From NCBI RefSeq assembly GCF_001971705.1, contig NZ_CP019327.1:2976001-3040000 (forward strand): 64,000 bases of DNA, read 5' to 3'. This document shows positions 17,716 through 26,791 of this stretch, piece after piece; position 1 is the stretch's first letter; every line of letters starts with the position of its first letter. Position numbers and translations under genes: made by a program. The notes below the pieces were generated by a model. The model saw only the letters and a program-made list of their open reading frames with translations, had not been told where the DNA came from and made no database searches. Source of the DNA: Natronorubrum daqingense (GTDB lineage Archaea; Halobacteriota; Halobacteria; Halobacteriales; Natrialbaceae).

Positions 17716-18606
17716 TTACCCGCCGAGGGTCACTAACACGCCGCCGGCGACGATCACGCCCGCTGCGCCGAGCAGTCGCGGGGTGACGGTTTCGACCTGT
17801 CGGAGGAAGAGCGCCGAGACGCCGATCACGATCAGCGGACTCGTCTGCATGATCGGCACGACGACGCCGACGCGAGCGATCTCGAGGGCTGCGTAATACG
17901 CCAGTAAGAACGCGGTGTTCGCGAGGCCGGCCGCCGCTCCCCAGACGAGTTCCTCCCGGGAGAATCCCTTCGGGTGGGGAAGTTGACTTCGCCAGCGCAA
18001 GTAGAGGACGAACGCGCTCAACGCGACGATCGTTTTGATCGCGAGTCCCGTCAGCACGCCCGTCCCCTCGTCGAAGCCGACGTTCGCGAAGATCGGCTCG
18101 AGGCCGAAGAAGACCGCGGCGATCAGCGGCAGTGAGAGCCCGAACCAGGGAATCTCCGTGCCGGCGGCGCGCTCTGCCGAGGAGCCCTCCCAGGAGACCG
18201 CTGCGATGCCGCCGACCATCAACACGATGCCGACGAGTTGCGGGCCAGTTACCTGCTCACCGAGTAAGATCACCGCGAAGATCGTCGCGTGTAGGGGCAT
18301 CGAGGCCTTGATCGGCTCCGCGCGACTCGCGCCGACGCGTTTGATCCCGGCGTAGAAGAACGCGCGACCGACCATCGTTCCGACGAGGCCCGCGACGCCG
18401 AACGCGAGGATCGACAGGGGCGTGATCGTCGGATTCGGGTCGAGGACGAGGGCGAGCGGGATCAAGACGACGACGTTCACGAGCATGACGACGACGAGCA
18501 CGTCGTTCGCGAGTCCCTTACGGGTCGCGAGCCTGATAGAGAGCGTCTGGCCGGCGAGAAACCACGCAGCACTGATTGCGAGTGCGATACCGATCCCGGA
18601 GACCAT
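17716..18606 (-). CDS. EamA/DMT-superfamily transporter
   Basis: Integral membrane protein of 296 residues with about ten predicted helices arranged as two EamA repeats. The first repeat ends near GEQVTGPQLVGIVLMVGG and the second near LRQVETVTPRLLGAAGVIV, the usual internal duplication. Family members export or import small metabolites such as amino acids. It lies in a leftward group with the CoA-transferase and enoyl-CoA hydratase. Substrate unknown. Confidence 0.87.
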   Translation of the reverse strand: MVSGIGIALAISAAWFLAGQTLSIRLATRKGLANDVLVVVMLVNVVVLIPLALVLDPNPTITPLSILAFGVAGLVGTMVGRAFFYAGIKRVGASRAEPIKASMPLHATIFAVILLGEQVTGPQLVGIVLMVGGIAAVSWEGSSAERAAGTEIPWFGLSLPLIAAVFFGLEPIFANVGFDEGTGVLTGLAIKTIVALSAFVLYLRWRSQLPHPKGFSREELVWGAAAGLANTAFLLAYYAALEIARVGVVVPIMQTSPLIVIGVSALFLRQVETVTPRLLGAAGVIVAGGVLVTLGG

Positions 18607-18712
18607 GGGTGGTGTCTGGTATCATCCCGCTTGTAGTTCACGGATTGTAACCGGCGAGGGCGTCTCATCGGCGCTGGCAGACGACGGATGAACGGAGTCG
18701 GTCGAAACGGAG

Positions 18713-19492
18713 TCAGTCGATAGTCTTCCCGCCCGAGACGTTCAGCGCCTGCCCGGTGACTCGATCGGCCGCGTCAGAACAGAGGTAGGCGACCGTCGCG
18801 GCGACGTCTTCCGGATCGACGAACGAGTGAAGCAGCGTCTCCGTTCGTTTCTCCTCGCGGACTTCCTCGGGCGAGTGAGGCGAGTTCGCCGCTCGCTTTT
18901 CGATGACGTCGTCGATTCGCTCGCCGGTGACCGACCCCGGACAGATCGCGTTCGCCGTGACGCCGTGAGGGCCGCCCTCGGCCGCCGCCGTTCTCGTGAG
19001 CCCGAGTAGTCCCGCCTTCGAACTCGTGTAGGGACTCCGGTTGGGAATCGCTCGCTTCCCGGACGCAGAGGAGATGTTCACGATCCGGCCGTCGCCCTGG
19101 GCTTTCATCTCGCCGATCACCGCTTTCGTGCAACAAAACGCGCCGCGAAGGTTGACCGCGTGCGTTCGATCCCACGCCTCGAGGGAGGTCTCCTCGAGCG
19201 GTGCCGTCGGGCCGGCGATTCCGGCGTTGTTCACCAGGATGTCGATCGTGCCGACCTCCTCGAGGACGTCGTCGATGGTGTCTGCGACGCCCTCCGGGTC
19301 GGTGAGGTCGAGGTGGGTCTCGAGGGCCGTGCCGCCGGCGGCTTCGATTTCTGCGACGGTGTCGCGACGGGCCTCTGCCTCGAGGTCGGCGACGACGACG
19401 GTAACGCCGTGGCTCGCGAGTTCGGTGCTGATTAGCCGTCCGATTCCGACGCTGGCACCCGTCACGAGGGCGGTCTCTCCCTGAATGTTCAT
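18713..19492 (-). CDS. SDR-family oxidoreductase
   Basis: Short-chain dehydrogenase of 259 residues with TGASVGIGRL (cofactor), NNAGIAGP, active-site NISSASG and catalytic YTSSK. The C-terminal NVSGGKTID is typical of 3-oxoacyl-ACP-reductase-like SDRs. ATG 19492 (MNIQGE) is preferred over GTG 19501 three codons upstream. It is divergent from the PadR-like regulator, which is a likely controller. Confidence 0.9.
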   Translation of the reverse strand: MNIQGETALVTGASVGIGRLISTELASHGVTVVVADLEAEARRDTVAEIEAAGGTALETHLDLTDPEGVADTIDDVLEEVGTIDILVNNAGIAGPTAPLEETSLEAWDRTHAVNLRGAFCCTKAVIGEMKAQGDGRIVNISSASGKRAIPNRSPYTSSKAGLLGLTRTAAAEGGPHGVTANAICPGSVTGERIDDVIEKRAANSPHSPEEVREEKRTETLLHSFVDPEDVAATVAYLCSDAADRVTGQALNVSGGKTID

Positions 19493-19580
19493 CGGTACCA
19501 CCTCAATGACGGAGGGCCCATATCGTTCTTTTGCGTCGAACCGTTCGACGGGTCGGTCTCGGCTGCTGGGGGCGACCGGG

Positions 19581-19587
19581 TTTAATA
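19581..19587 (+). promoter_or_regulatory. TATA-like box of the PadR-like regulator
   Basis: TTTAATA is centred 27 nt before ATG 19611, which marks that ATG as the probable leaderless start. Confidence 0.55.
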
Positions 19588-19610
19588 TCGTCCGTCACAA
19601 CCGTCCCAGT

Positions 19611-20162
19611 ATGGAGCAACGAGAACTCGCGAGTCTCGCCGTCCTCGGCGTGTTAGCCGAAGAGTCGGTTGCGACGGTCGACCAGATTCACGACACGCTC
19701 AGACACAGACACGGCAGATACTGGGGTGCGAGTACCGGCATTTTGGTCCCGACGATCTCACAACTCGAGGAAGACGGCCACGTCAGTGCAGTCGCGGCCG
19801 ACGGGAGCTACGGATACGAGATTACCGCGGATGGCCGGGACCACCTTCAGTCGTTGCTCGACCGACCGATCGACGACGTCTCCCACCCCTCCGCTCGCTC
19901 ACACCTCATGGTGAAACTCGGATTTTTACACCATCTGCCGGTCGAGCGGAGGCGAGCGGCACTTCGGGAACTCCAGGAACAGGTACTCGAGACCCGCGAT
20001 CACTTGCTCACGGTGAAGTCGCGCCACGGGGAGGAACCGTCGGAGTCGTCCGCGCCCCCCACTCGCGGGAGCCTGCTCGACCTTCGTCTGTTGATTCTCG
20101 ACGCCGTCCTCGAGTGGCTCGAGGAGTTCGAGGTGTCCTCTCGGACCGACGCCTCGCGGTAA
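19611..20162 (+). CDS. PadR-like winged-helix transcriptional regulator
   Basis: Regulator of 183 residues. Residues about 8-80 form a winged helix of PadR type: an N-terminal helix pair, the recognition segment STGILVPTISQLEEDGH and a wing ending YEITADGRDHL. A helical C-terminal domain (about residues 100-175) includes LPVERRRAALRELQEQ and probably dimerises. The C-terminal tail is polar and disordered. It is divergent from the SDR at 18713 and sits before the TRAP transporter, so it may control either. Its own effector is unknown. Confidence 0.8.
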   Translation: MEQRELASLAVLGVLAEESVATVDQIHDTLRHRHGRYWGASTGILVPTISQLEEDGHVSAVAADGSYGYEITADGRDHLQSLLDRPIDDVSHPSARSHLMVKLGFLHHLPVERRRAALRELQEQVLETRDHLLTVKSRHGEEPSESSAPPTRGSLLDLRLLILDAVLEWLEEFEVSSRTDASR

Positions 20163-20491
20163 CCGCTCGCCGGTGGTTCAGTGCTTGTTCGGTGCTTGTT
20201 CGGCGGTTGTTGGCCGGTTGTTCGGCGGTTGTTGGCCGGTTGTTCGGCGGTTGTTGGCCGGTTGTTCGGCGGTTGTTGGCCGGTTGTTCGGCGACTCACG
20301 TTCGACGACGTGAGAGTCGTTCGTTGCCGGAAAACCGCGGGTCGTCGCTCTCGCCTCGCCACGAGTCGGATTATATTGCCGCATATTCGCATTGCCTCTT
20401 TTCGGAAAAAATACGAAATTTTATACCATTGTTGTGTACTGATTGGAAGGATTTATATAGTTATTACGACGACCATATACCGTGCTATAGA
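20163..20491 (+). other. Intergenic region upstream of the TRAP transporter
   Basis: The 329-bp spacer has two unlike halves. The first (to about 20293) is a GC-rich tandem repeat. The second (about 20370-20491) is unusually AT-rich, including GGAAAAAATACG and a TATA-like GATTTATATAG near 20449-20459, which is the probable promoter of the substrate-binding protein gene. Open frames over the repeat are low complexity and not credible genes. Confidence 0.7.
20184..20293 (+). repeat. 22-bp tandem repeat built from two 11-bp halves
   Basis: Four full 22-bp units start at 20196, 20218, 20240 and 20262, with a 10-bp remnant to 20293 and a degenerate copy before 20196. Each unit is TTGTTCGGCGG followed by TTGTTGGCCGG, two 11-mers differing at three positions. 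Copies are essentially identical. It lies between the PadR-like gene stop and the TRAP promoter. Confidence 0.93.
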
Positions 20492-21535
20492 ATGACGAGC
20501 AATTCCAATCACAAAGCGAAGGGTAGGGTCAGTCGCCGCACTGTGCTTCAAGCGAGTGCCGGCCTCGGTGTCGTTGGCTTGGCGGGGTGTCTCGGCGATG
20601 GTGGTGAAACGGTTACTGTTGGGGCCTCATCCGACGGGTCTGCGTCGTACGGCGCGATGAACGCTCTCCAGCGGTCGGTGTCGAATCACGCGGAAGACGC
20701 GCAACTGAACATTACGGCACCTGGTGGAGACCCCGACTCGATTCGGGCGTACGACGCGGGCGAACTGGACGGGTACACGGCGGGTAACTTCGTCTTCAAT
20801 CAGGCGCTCGACGACGGCGAACCGTTCGACGAGGAACCCGTCGACGACTTCGCTTACCAGGCGCTCTCGTACCTCAGCCTGCACATGCACTGGCTGGCCG
20901 TCGATGGCTCCGGCGTCGAAAGCATCGAGGAAGCGATCGACGACGACGACCTCAACATCTGGGTCGGTCCGCCAGGGTGGGGGCTCAGAACGCTCTGTAC
21001 GAGCATTCTGGACGACGCCGGTCTCTGGGACGACATCGAAGATCCGGTCGACGTCGCCTCGGAGGACGTCGCCGCACAGATCGACGAAGACCGCATCGAC
21101 GTCTTCTTCGGCTACGGAACCAACTTCAACAGCCTCCCCGGTTGGCTCGTCGAAGCTGACTCTCGAGAGGATCTCTACGCCCTCGAGATGGGCGACGACT
21201 ACGTCGAGGCGATCGAAAGCTCTGAGGCCGGCTACGCGGAGGTCGAACCGTACGGGTACGATCAGGACATCGACGCGGACGAAATTCAGTGTTGGACCGA
21301 AGACTACAATACGTACTTCGCCTCCGACGTCGACGACGAGGTCGTCTACGAGATCATGGAGATCAGCCACGAACACTGGGAGGAGATTCAAGAAGCCGAC
21401 GACAACTACATGGATCAGTCCGACCCAGCAGACATGGCCCAGTACTACCACGAAAACATTCCCGTCCACCCCGGTGCCGCCGACTTCCTCGAGGACAACG
21501 ACGCCTGGGACGACGACTGGGAACGTGGTGACTGA
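20492..21535 (+). CDS. TAXI-family TRAP transporter substrate-binding lipoprotein
   Basis: Extracellular solute-binding protein of 347 residues. The N-terminus has a Tat signal (RVSRRTVLQ) and a lipobox LAGC, so it is exported folded and lipid-anchored. The mature part starts with VTVGASSDGSASYGAMNAL, typical of TAXI proteins, and contains VGPPGWGLRTL. The surface is extremely acidic. The frame is open upstream, but ATG 20492 gives the signal peptide and follows the AT-rich promoter. It feeds the fused permease encoded 126 bp downstream. The substrate is probably an organic acid or amino acid. Confidence 0.92.
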   Translation: MTSNSNHKAKGRVSRRTVLQASAGLGVVGLAGCLGDGGETVTVGASSDGSASYGAMNALQRSVSNHAEDAQLNITAPGGDPDSIRAYDAGELDGYTAGNFVFNQALDDGEPFDEEPVDDFAYQALSYLSLHMHWLAVDGSGVESIEEAIDDDDLNIWVGPPGWGLRTLCTSILDDAGLWDDIEDPVDVASEDVAAQIDEDRIDVFFGYGTNFNSLPGWLVEADSREDLYALEMGDDYVEAIESSEAGYAEVEPYGYDQDIDADEIQCWTEDYNTYFASDVDDEVVYEIMEISHEHWEEIQEADDNYMDQSDPADMAQYYHENIPVHPGAADFLEDNDAWDDDWERGD

Positions 21536-21649
21536 GACGCACGTTTTTCAGTACGTGACGTCATCCACCGTTTATCTCTAAATACACAGCCTGACACATG
21601 ATATTCGCAACGTTGCACGAATCGGTGTTCACCACTATCGGTGAGTAAT

Positions 21650-21654
21650 GGAGG
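21650..21654 (+). promoter_or_regulatory. Shine-Dalgarno site of the TRAP permease gene
   Basis: GGAGG ends seven nt before ATG 21662. It favours this ATG over the in-frame GTG at 21641 and fits translation from an internal position on a transcript shared with the binding protein. Confidence 0.65.
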
Positions 21655-21661
21655 ATCAACA

Positions 21662-23626
21662 ATGAATGTGATACAGAACGTTAACAGAGCACTGTTCGTG
21701 GCGGCGACCGTTTCCTGGCTCGTCACACTTTGGTTTGCACAGACACAGGGGATCGCACAGGCCCGATACGGTGTGATCTTCCTCGGGTTTATGATTGCGA
21801 TCGCCGTCTTCGATAATCTCGAGGAGACTATCGAAGAAGAACAATGGATACACGTCGGCTTACTCGTCCTCGCAGGGATCTTGGGGGTCGTTGCGACGGC
21901 GTACATGACCTTGCACTACGAGGCCCTGATCTACACGCGAGTCGGGTACGCCCACACGCACGAGTACGTCCTCGCGGCGGGGCTCATGTTCACGATTCTG
22001 TACTTGACCTACAAGTCGTACGGACTCGTGTTCTTCCTAGTCGTCGTGCTGGCGTTCATTTACGGCATGTTCGGGAACTACTTCCCCGGCCTGTTGAACC
22101 ACGGCGGTTTCAGCGGTGAGCGACTGTTGCTCGTCACCGTCCTCGACATGGAAGGATTCGTCGGCACGATCCACCGGATCATGGCCTCCGAAGTGGCGCT
22201 GTTCCTGCTCTATGCGGGACTCATGCGCGGCTACGGGGCGTTCGATCTGATCCTTCGGGCAGCGTTGCGTTCGACGAAGTACATCAAATCCGGCGTCGGT
22301 CAGGCCGCAGTGACCGCGAGCATCATCATCGGTTCGATCACGGGTAGCCAGGCGGCGAACACCGCGATTACCGGTTCGTTCACCATTCCGCTGATGAAAG
22401 AACACGGGATGCGATCCGACACGGCCGGCGGGATCGAATCCGTTGCGTCCTCCGGTGGGCAGATTATGCCACCGGTCATGGGCGCGGCAGCGTTCGTGAT
22501 GGCCTCGATTCTCGGGACGACGTACCTGACGGTCGTCATCGCGGGCATCATTCCGGCGCTCATCTTCTACATCTCGCTGGTTATGGCCGTCCACTACACG
22601 ACGGTCGAGCAGGTCGGCCAGGCCGTCGAGGTCGACCCGAGCGATTACCTCGACGAAGCGAAGACCACCCAAGAGTTACTCGTTCAGGCTGCGCGGTTCA
22701 TCATCCCGTTCATCGTGCTCGTCTATACGCTCGGTGTCCTACAGTGGACGGTGATGACCGCGGGGATGTACACCGTCATCACGATGCTCCTGACCGGATT
22801 CGGCGTGCCACTCGCCCAGCAGGCGTACGAAGACAGCAGCCAGATGCGAGCGGAAACGTGGGACGTTGTCAAACAGACGGCGATGGGGCTGAAATACGGT
22901 GCAATCACGCTGGCACCGATCGTCATCATCGTCGCTGCGGTCAACGGCATCGTCGACATCCTCACCCAGACCGGGCTTCCGGGGACGATGTCGCTCGCCT
23001 TGATCGACCTCGCAGGTGGCAATATGGCACTGACCGTGATCCTCGCGATGGTCATCTGCATCCTGCTCGGACTCGGGATGCCGACCGTCGCGGCGTACAT
23101 CGTCGTGGCGTTCCTCATCGCGCCGACGCTCGCGAGTCAGTTCCTCGTCGACGAGATGGCCGCCCACTACTTCGTGTTCTACTCGGCGATTCTCTCCGGG
23201 TTGACGCCACCAATTGCGATTGCGGTGGTGGTGGCTACAGGCATTGCCGGCTCGAACTTCTGGCGTACGTGTTTCGAGGCGCTCAAGGTTTCGGCAGTGT
23301 TGTTCATCCTGCCGATCGCGTTCATCTACAACCCTGAACTCGTCATCGACGGATTCACCGTCGAAACGCTCATCTCCGCCGGAATCGCGATGGCCGGCGC
23401 ACTGGGCGTCGTCCACGGCCTGAACACGCGATCGATCAACATGAGCATGCCACCGACGATGGTCATGCGGGGCGTGTTCTTCGTTCTCGGGACGACGGCG
23501 ATCATCTTCCCCGAGAACACCGTTCGGGTCGGCGCGCTAGTCGGGATCCTCGTGCTCTACCTGTTCCAGACCAACAACCCGTTCGCCTCGCAGTCGATGA
23601 CTGCGGAAGCATCGGCTGAAAACTAA
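21662..23626 (+). CDS. TRAP transporter fused permease (4TM/12TM, DctQM-like)
   Basis: Membrane protein of 654 residues with many hydrophobic segments. The N-terminal part corresponds to the small DctQ-like subunit and the rest to DctM. Typical DctM segments are GSITGSQAANTAITGSFTIP and ASSGGQIMPPVMGAAAF in the first half, and GLGMPTVAAYI and LSGLTPPIAIAV in the second. It uses the ion gradient to import the ligand presented by the TAXI protein. The SD site seven nt upstream sets ATG 21662. Confidence 0.93.
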   Translation: MNVIQNVNRALFVAATVSWLVTLWFAQTQGIAQARYGVIFLGFMIAIAVFDNLEETIEEEQWIHVGLLVLAGILGVVATAYMTLHYEALIYTRVGYAHTHEYVLAAGLMFTILYLTYKSYGLVFFLVVVLAFIYGMFGNYFPGLLNHGGFSGERLLLVTVLDMEGFVGTIHRIMASEVALFLLYAGLMRGYGAFDLILRAALRSTKYIKSGVGQAAVTASIIIGSITGSQAANTAITGSFTIPLMKEHGMRSDTAGGIESVASSGGQIMPPVMGAAAFVMASILGTTYLTVVIAGIIPALIFYISLVMAVHYTTVEQVGQAVEVDPSDYLDEAKTTQELLVQAARFIIPFIVLVYTLGVLQWTVMTAGMYTVITMLLTGFGVPLAQQAYEDSSQMRAETWDVVKQTAMGLKYGAITLAPIVIIVAAVNGIVDILTQTGLPGTMSLALIDLAGGNMALTVILAMVICILLGLGMPTVAAYIVVAFLIAPTLASQFLVDEMAAHYFVFYSAILSGLTPPIAIAVVVATGIAGSNFWRTCFEALKVSAVLFILPIAFIYNPELVIDGFTVETLISAGIAMAGALGVVHGLNTRSINMSMPPTMVMRGVFFVLGTTAIIFPENTVRVGALVGILVLYLFQTNNPFASQSMTAEASAEN

Positions 23627-23720
23627 CACGTACCGCCTCGATCCGCTTCGCCACCATCCCGATTCGCGCCACCACATTTTCGCCGCGTTTCTCGACGATA
23701 CTCGCCGAGTCGCTCCTCGA

Positions 23721-24146
23721 CTACTCGAGCGTGGCGACGAAAAACGGCTCGTCCTCGCGTCTCCCGCGATCGAACTCCTGATCGTATTCGACCGCCTCGA
23801 GTTGAACCCGAGCACCGATCCCGAGGTCCTCGTACGAACTCTCGAACGCCGAGAGCACCCGCGGCCCGTCCTCGAGTTCGACGAGTCCGACGACGAGTTC
23901 GTCGTCGAACATCGGTGCCGTCGCGTGCTGGCGCGTGAACGAGAAGACGGTCCCGACGGCGCTCGATTCCTCCCAGGAGACGGCCCTCGAGTGGCAGTGC
24001 GGACAGACGGGTCCCGGCGGGAAAAACGACTTCTCGCAGTCGCTACACCGTTGAATCAGAAACCTGTCCTCAGCCAGTGCGTCCCAGAATCGGTCGGTTC
24101 CGAACGCGTCCGTTTCGGCTCGCTCGGTGTCCGTGTGTTCGCTCAT
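23721..24146 (-). CDS. DUF35 Zn-ribbon/OB-fold protein
   Basis: Protein of 141 residues. A rubredoxin-like zinc ribbon has four cysteines in CSDCEKSF and CPHCHSR (about residues 34-54), followed by an OB-fold with GTVFSFTRQH and VVGLVELEDG. DUF35 proteins are obligate partners of thiolase-like enzymes and help bind or channel the CoA ester. It lies 3 nt downstream of the thiolase-like gene, so the two are translationally coupled and almost certainly form a complex. Confidence 0.92.
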   Translation of the reverse strand: MSEHTDTERAETDAFGTDRFWDALAEDRFLIQRCSDCEKSFFPPGPVCPHCHSRAVSWEESSAVGTVFSFTRQHATAPMFDDELVVGLVELEDGPRVLSAFESSYEDLGIGARVQLEAVEYDQEFDRGRREDEPFFVATLE

Positions 24147-24149
24147 CGG

Positions 24150-25313
24150 TCAGGCCTCCGTTCGAAAGATCGTCGCCGTCGCGCCGTTGACGTGGCCGTG
24201 CTCCGCCGTCGTCAGGACGCTTCGCGCGTCCGAAATCTGCGTCGACGCCGTTCCGCGAAGCTGTTTCACGGCTTCGACGTGATTGAGCAGCGGCGTCACC
24301 ATGGGCGGGTGGCCGCGACCGATACAGCCCCCGGAGGGACTGATCGGGAACTCGCCGTCCGGTGCGGTCTTCCCCTCGAGGCAGGCGTCGACGCCCTCGC
24401 CGCGCGCAGCGAGTCCCAACGCTTCGACGGTCATCGCCTCGACGTGCGGGAACGGCGCGTAGGGCTCGTAGACGTCGACCTCGTCCGTCGGAACGCCAGC
24501 CCGTTCGCTCGCGGCGTCGGCGGCGGCCTCGACGGCAGGTAGTTCGGTCACCGGTTCGCCGTGGGTCACCAGCATGTGACTCGAGGCGTGGTGCGCGCCG
24601 ATGCCGGCGACCTCGACCGCTCGCTCTTCGTCGCTCGCCTCCTCGGCGCTCGAGACGACGAGGGCGGCCCCGCCGTCACAGGGTGCCGGACACTCGAGGA
24701 GGGTGAGCGGGTCGGCGATGGGTCGGGCCTCGAGGACGTCCGCTCGCGTCACGGTGTCGTCGAAGAGGGTGTTCGGATCGTCGGCGGCATTGTTGCGCTT
24801 CTCGACGACGATGTCGGCGACGGCCTCGCGGTCGACGTCGTACTCGTGGAGGTAACGCTGGAGGCTCTGGGCGTAGACGCCGGGGACGGAGAGTCCCGTC
24901 GGCGATTGGAACTCCACGTCGAACATCCGCAGCGCGTACTCGAAGTAGGAGTCGGTCGTCTCGATCGAGGAATTGCGCTCGACCGCGAAGACGACGGCCG
25001 TGTCGACCTCGCCGCGGCGAACGGCCGAAACGGCCGCGTGAAAGGCCTGTCCGCCGCTCGTGCCGCCGGTCGAGACCTCGAGCGTTCGGGTCGTCTCGAG
25101 ACCGAGTCGGTGGTGGAGCGCCGTCGAGAAGAACTTCTGGTCGGTCCACGGCCGCGGAGCCGACATGTAGAGCCCGTCGACGGCTGAGAGGGGCGTCGAG
25201 GCGTCCTCGAGCGCGTCGAGGATCACCTCGAGTGCGAGTTCCTGTTCCGGCGCGTCGTGCGTTCCGTTGGGGAGGTGTGTGACTCCCGATACGACCGGCG
25301 TCGAAGCTGTCAT
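24150..25313 (-). CDS. Thiolase-like protein lacking the nucleophilic Cys (Ltp2-like)
   Basis: Thiolase-fold protein of 387 residues of the lipid-transfer-protein type. The position of the nucleophilic Cys (about residue 85) reads STGGTSGGQAFHAA, without Cys. The C-terminal GGCIGRGHPP and HGHVNGATA keep a conserved His and the final loop. Such proteins with a DUF35 partner, for example Ltp2-ChsH2, catalyse retro-aldol cleavage of a hydroxyacyl-CoA rather than Claisen chemistry; that role here is an inference. ATG 25313 begins the conserved part; an upstream in-frame start adds 36 unrelated residues. Substrate unknown. Confidence 0.87.
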   Translation of the reverse strand: MTASTPVVSGVTHLPNGTHDAPEQELALEVILDALEDASTPLSAVDGLYMSAPRPWTDQKFFSTALHHRLGLETTRTLEVSTGGTSGGQAFHAAVSAVRRGEVDTAVVFAVERNSSIETTDSYFEYALRMFDVEFQSPTGLSVPGVYAQSLQRYLHEYDVDREAVADIVVEKRNNAADDPNTLFDDTVTRADVLEARPIADPLTLLECPAPCDGGAALVVSSAEEASDEERAVEVAGIGAHHASSHMLVTHGEPVTELPAVEAAADAASERAGVPTDEVDVYEPYAPFPHVEAMTVEALGLAARGEGVDACLEGKTAPDGEFPISPSGGCIGRGHPPMVTPLLNHVEAVKQLRGTASTQISDARSVLTTAEHGHVNGATATIFRTEA

Positions 25314-25433
25314 GCGTGCGAATATCACACGATCCGCGCAGGTATACGGTTCGGTTTCGGCGGGATCTGAGCGAAGTGAGTCGATGCTCACGCGGTCGGT
25401 TGGACGCCTTTCACTCGTCACGGCGTGCGTGCT

Positions 25434-26609
25434 TCACTCGTCGCGACCGCCGCCGTAGGACTTCGCGCTGACGCCGTAGAGCCCGTCACCCGTCTCGAAT
25501 CGCGAGAGTCGGTACGCCTCGAGGTCGATCCGCGGCGACCGACCGAGAATGTCCAGCGCGACCGATTCGCCGAACGCCGGCGACTCTTTGAATCCGTGGC
25601 CGCTGCCCCCGAGGACGTTGTAGACGTTCTCGAGTCCCTTCGGGACGCCCACGATCTGGTGGGAGTCCGGCGTGACGGTGATGATGCCGGACCACGAGTC
25701 GACGACGCTCGCGTCGGCGTACCCCGGCACCCGCCCCTCGAGGCGTTCGCCGACGGCCCGGAGGAACGACTCGCCGACGCCCTGAAGACCGACGGATCGA
25801 TCGACGGGCGGGCGGTCGACGCCGCCGGCGATGAAGTCGCCGCTGGGTTCGGGTTTGAGGTACATGTCCGGCGCTCGCGAGTGATCCGACAGCGTCGGCA
25901 GGTCGGGGCCGTAGGAGGTCTCCGATTGGAGAACGACGATCTTCGACTCGTACCACTCGAGGGGAACGTCGACGCCGACCATCTCGGCGAGTTCGCCGCC
26001 CCACGCTCCGGCGGCGTTGACGACGTAGTCCACGGGTTCGACCCCTTCGGGGGTCTCGATGCCCGTCGCCCGCTCGCCCTCGAGTCGGATATCGGTGACC
26101 GGCGTGTCGGTGCGAATCTCGACGCCGTTGTCGCGCGCCCCCGCGGCGAACCCCGTCGCGACCAGATAAGGGTCGGCGAACCCCGCCTGCGGTTCGTACG
26201 CCGCGAGCGAGACTCCCTCCGGATCGAGCGCGGGCAGCAGGGACGCCGCCTCGTCTGCGTCGAGGAGTTCCACCTCGAGACCGGCCCGACGCTGTCGGTC
26301 GACGACCGTCCTGAACTCGGCTTCCGCGTCCGGGTCCGCGAGAAACAGGTAGCCGTTCTGGCGGAAGCCGCCGTCGCCGCCGTCGACGGACTCGAACTCC
26401 TCGAGGAGTTCGCGCCCGCGGATGGCCGTCTCGATCTGGACGGGATTCGTGTAGTGGTGACGGACGATGCCGGCCGAGTAGCCCGTCGACTCGCTCGCGA
26501 GCGATCCGCGCTCGAAACAGACGATATCCACGTCCTCGCCCCCGAACTCGCTCAGGTAGTAGGCGACGGCGAGGCCGTAGACGCCCCCGCCCACGATTCC
26601 GACCTTCAC
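25434..26609 (-). CDS. FAD-dependent oxidoreductase, DAO/sarcosine-oxidase-beta-like
   Basis: Amine or amino-acid oxidising flavoprotein of 391 residues. The N-terminal dinucleotide motif is GIVGGGVYGLAVAYYL, followed by SAGIVRHHY and, near the C-terminus, LGGSGHGFKESPAFGE, a typical DAO-family FAD contact. Likely substrates are secondary amines, glycine derivatives or D-amino acids. It is divergent from a second DAO-family gene at 26905, and the shared 295-bp spacer carries a degenerate direct repeat. Confidence 0.9.
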   Translation of the reverse strand: MKVGIVGGGVYGLAVAYYLSEFGGEDVDIVCFERGSLASESTGYSAGIVRHHYTNPVQIETAIRGRELLEEFESVDGGDGGFRQNGYLFLADPDAEAEFRTVVDRQRRAGLEVELLDADEAASLLPALDPEGVSLAAYEPQAGFADPYLVATGFAAGARDNGVEIRTDTPVTDIRLEGERATGIETPEGVEPVDYVVNAAGAWGGELAEMVGVDVPLEWYESKIVVLQSETSYGPDLPTLSDHSRAPDMYLKPEPSGDFIAGGVDRPPVDRSVGLQGVGESFLRAVGERLEGRVPGYADASVVDSWSGIITVTPDSHQIVGVPKGLENVYNVLGGSGHGFKESPAFGESVALDILGRSPRIDLEAYRLSRFETGDGLYGVSAKSYGGGRDE

Positions 26610-26791
26610 CGGCCATCACTGGGGTGTGTGTCCCCCACGGTAGCTCGCGGTGCGGTCGAATCGGGCCGATGTACTCCACACTTCACGGGTGTCGTGACTC
26701 CACAGCGCATGGTTCGACCTCTGCGAGCAACCCGATAAAGGTACGCACCGACGACCCGGCAGCGTGCGTTTCCTCCGCACCGGTTACCACA

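Noticed and set aside
20184-20293. CRISPR array
   Set aside because: The repeats are contiguous 22-bp units without spacers, and no cas gene is nearby.
20178-20392. Open frames across the 22-bp repeat on both strands
   Set aside because: They are low-complexity translations of the repeat, rich in Asn/Arg/Pro or Gly/Cys/Arg, with no start signal.
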